From NCBI RefSeq assembly GCF_001999245.1, contig NZ_CP019630.1, forward strand, positions 3,625,001 to 3,689,000: a stretch of DNA of 64,000 nt, in the 5' to 3' direction. Positions 62,994 through 64,000 of this stretch are shown piece by piece. A model generated the notes under the pieces. The model was given only the letters and a program-made list of their open reading frames with translations. It searched no databases and had not been told where the DNA came from. Source of the stretch: Roseibium algicola (GTDB lineage: Bacteria > Pseudomonadota > Alphaproteobacteria > Rhizobiales > Stappiaceae). The translations under genes and the position numbers were made by a program. The number at the start of each line of letters is the position of its first letter. The stretch's first letter is position 1.

Positions 62994-63211
62994 CGGCCAG
63001 CCTCCCCATGCTTTTCAAGCACGTACCAGCGATAGAGCACCAGCGGCCAGATCAGGCAGATGCCGGGAATGAGCAAGGGCCGGAAGACATGAGACCCGCG
63101 TGCGGATGGCTCCACCCGGTCGATGCCGATGACAAGAAAGAGTGCCGCGACCAGCCCGCCGGCCATGAGATAGTATTTTCCGATGTCGATCAGAATGGCT
63201 GCTGTTTGCAA
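62990..63211 (-). CDS. Small two-helix membrane protein, first gene of the Rieske operon
   Basis: 73 residues with two helices (about 10-28 and 45-63) joined by a polar loop (DRVEPSARGSHVFRP), ending VLEKHGEAGR. Its TGA overlaps the GTG of the next gene. It begins the five-gene unit; the promoter should lie in 63212-63425. Family not recognised. Confidence 0.7.
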   Translation of the reverse strand: MQTAAILIDIGKYYLMAGGLVAALFLVIGIDRVEPSARGSHVFRPLLIPGICLIWPLVLYRWYVLEKHGEAGR

Positions 63212-63324
63212 GTGGACCCCCGCCAGGTCTGGATGTGATTGGTGTCAGCTTAGCTCATTACGAAGCATTGCCAACGGCCTCTTCAAGTCTTCCGGTCCGA
63301 GTTGGCCTCTCTTCTCTTCTCACC

Positions 63325-63357
63325 CCGTCATTGCAGGGCTCGACCCTGCAATGACGG
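63325..63357. repeat. Perfect 14-bp inverted repeat (same family as the 41.1-41.8 kb array)
   Basis: CCGTCATTGCAGGG and CCCTGCAATGACGG flank CTCGA. The core ATTGCAGG.../...CCTGCAAT is shared with the hairpin in the 189-bp tandem units. It lies between the ThDP-enzyme gene and the Rieske operon and could end transcription of the former, though no T run follows. Confidence 0.6.
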
Positions 63358-63425
63358 AGGAGGAGGTGATGCTCGAGTGGCCTTGCCGCGTAAAAGGAGC
63401 GATTGAGACCTTGTCACGGTTTCCA

Positions 63426-64000
63426 TCAAACCAGATCCGCATCGGTAATGATCTCCACCAGTGACGGACCGTCGTGGGCGATCGCATCGGCGATGGCGTC
63501 TTTCAGCTCGGCGGGGTCGGTCACCCGGTGGCCGTGACCACCGCACAGGCGCGCGAAAGCGGCGAAGGACGGGTTGGTGAGGTTCGTTTCCCAAACCGGC
63601 CATTCGCCCGAGCGCTGCTCCTTGGAGATCTTGCCGAGCTCGGAATTGTTCAAAAGGATATGGGTTATATCCATTCCGTATTTGACGGCCGTGGTGAACT
63701 CCATGGCGTATTGACCAAAGCCTCCGTCACCCGAAATCGAGATCACCTTGCGGCCCCGGAATTCCTCGAAGTCCTGGGTCGCGCTCCAGGCGCCGAGGGC
63801 TGCCGGCAGGCTGAAGCCGATGGAGCCGAGATAGCCGGACATCAGGATGCGCTGTCCGCAAGGCTCAAAATACCGACCGAAGGAATAGGTGTTGTTGCCG
63901 ACGTCGACCGGGATGATCGCGTCTGGTGGGCACAGATCGCTCAAAGCCTTGAAAACGGCCGCCGAGTGAACGCCCCTGCCGCCGTCCTCGGAAAGACGAA
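63426..64000 (-). CDS. Thiamine-diphosphate-dependent enzyme of the acetolactate synthase/pyruvate oxidase group (C-terminal part)
   Basis: The frame stays open to the window end, so about 190 C-terminal residues are seen; the apparent start at 63944 is an internal TTG. The C-terminal ThDP domain is clear: IPVDVGNNTYSFGRYFEP, LGSIGFSLPAALGAWSA, cofactor motif SISGDGGFGQYAMEF with ILLNNSELGKISKEQ about 25 residues on, and PSLVEIITDADLV at the end. Which member of the group it is (acetolactate synthase, pyruvate oxidase, oxalyl-type) cannot be settled without the N-terminal part. Confidence 0.85.
   Translation of the reverse strand, partial: RLSEDGGRGVHSAAVFKALSDLCPPDAIIPVDVGNNTYSFGRYFEPCGQRILMSGYLGSIGFSLPAALGAWSATQDFEEFRGRKVISISGDGGFGQYAMEFTTAVKYGMDITHILLNNSELGKISKEQRSGEWPVWETNLTNPSFAAFARLCGGHGHRVTDPAELKDAIADAIAHDGPSLVEIITDADLV

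Noticed and set aside
63426..63944. Complete 172-codon gene starting at 63944
   Set aside because: The frame continues open to the window end and the sequence is only the C-terminal third of a ThDP enzyme; the TTG at 63944 is internal.

Overview
This looks like a chromosomal segment of an alphaproteobacterium of the Hyphomicrobiales (Rhizobiales) type, most like a marine Roseibium/Labrenzia-type (Stappiaceae) genome. The reasons are the agl, iol and galactoside catabolic operons in their rhizobial arrangement, an RpiR-type iolR, many high-affinity ABC uptake systems, long antisense open frames typical of high-GC coding DNA, and alphaproteobacterial palindromic intergenic repeats. The genus is inference; no rRNA or tRNA gene was seen.

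Layout. 1-584: start of a TolC-type outer membrane protein. 781-2820: a c-di-GMP protein (GGDEF-EAL). 3484-10484: a GntR regulator, then the LacI regulator aglR divergent from an alpha-glucoside ABC importer aglEFGK that lacks an alpha-glucosidase gene. 10760-13791: a compact four-gene export/metal-type cassette (His-rich PCuAC-like protein, FtsX-type permease, LolD-type ATPase, small Tat-type CPFC protein). 13943-15445: a PhoA-type alkaline phosphatase behind a Pho box. 15901-20972: a DeoR regulator with a Ugp-like ABC importer. 21167-22075: KDG kinase behind an operator of the same sequence as the one at aglE. 22311-24743: a chemoreceptor ending in a PilZ domain.

25357-36227: a complete myo-inositol block: iolB, iolE, iolD, iolC, a ribose-type ABC importer, iolR, and divergent iolG, with GGAA-N6-TTCC IolR-type sites in front of the importer and between iolR and iolG. 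36403-41062: a second Gfo/Idh oxidoreductase, a KefF-like/Kef antiporter pair and a FrnE-like DsbA protein. 41834-54291: a galactoside block with GH42 beta-galactosidase, SMP-30 lactonase, dgoA, dgoK, an SDR sugar dehydrogenase, GH36 alpha-galactosidase, an ABC importer, an IclR regulator and the ATPase. It outlines import, hydrolysis and De Ley-Doudoroff oxidation, but the sugar-acid dehydratase is absent. 54973-60716: a Liv-type branched-chain-amino-acid-family importer co-transcribed with an alpha/beta hydrolase.

60762-63211: five minus-strand genes, each overlapping the next by 4 bases, encoding a ferric-reductase-like membrane domain fused to a Rieske domain, a cysteine-motif membrane protein and three very small membrane proteins, one only 55 codons. 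This is the best candidate for an undescribed system in the window. 63426-64000 is the C-terminal part of a thiamine-diphosphate enzyme running off the end. Intergenic space holds several repeat families: 191-bp and 189-bp tandem arrays and dispersed palindromes. Most importer operons also carry a hairpin between the binding-protein gene and the next gene.
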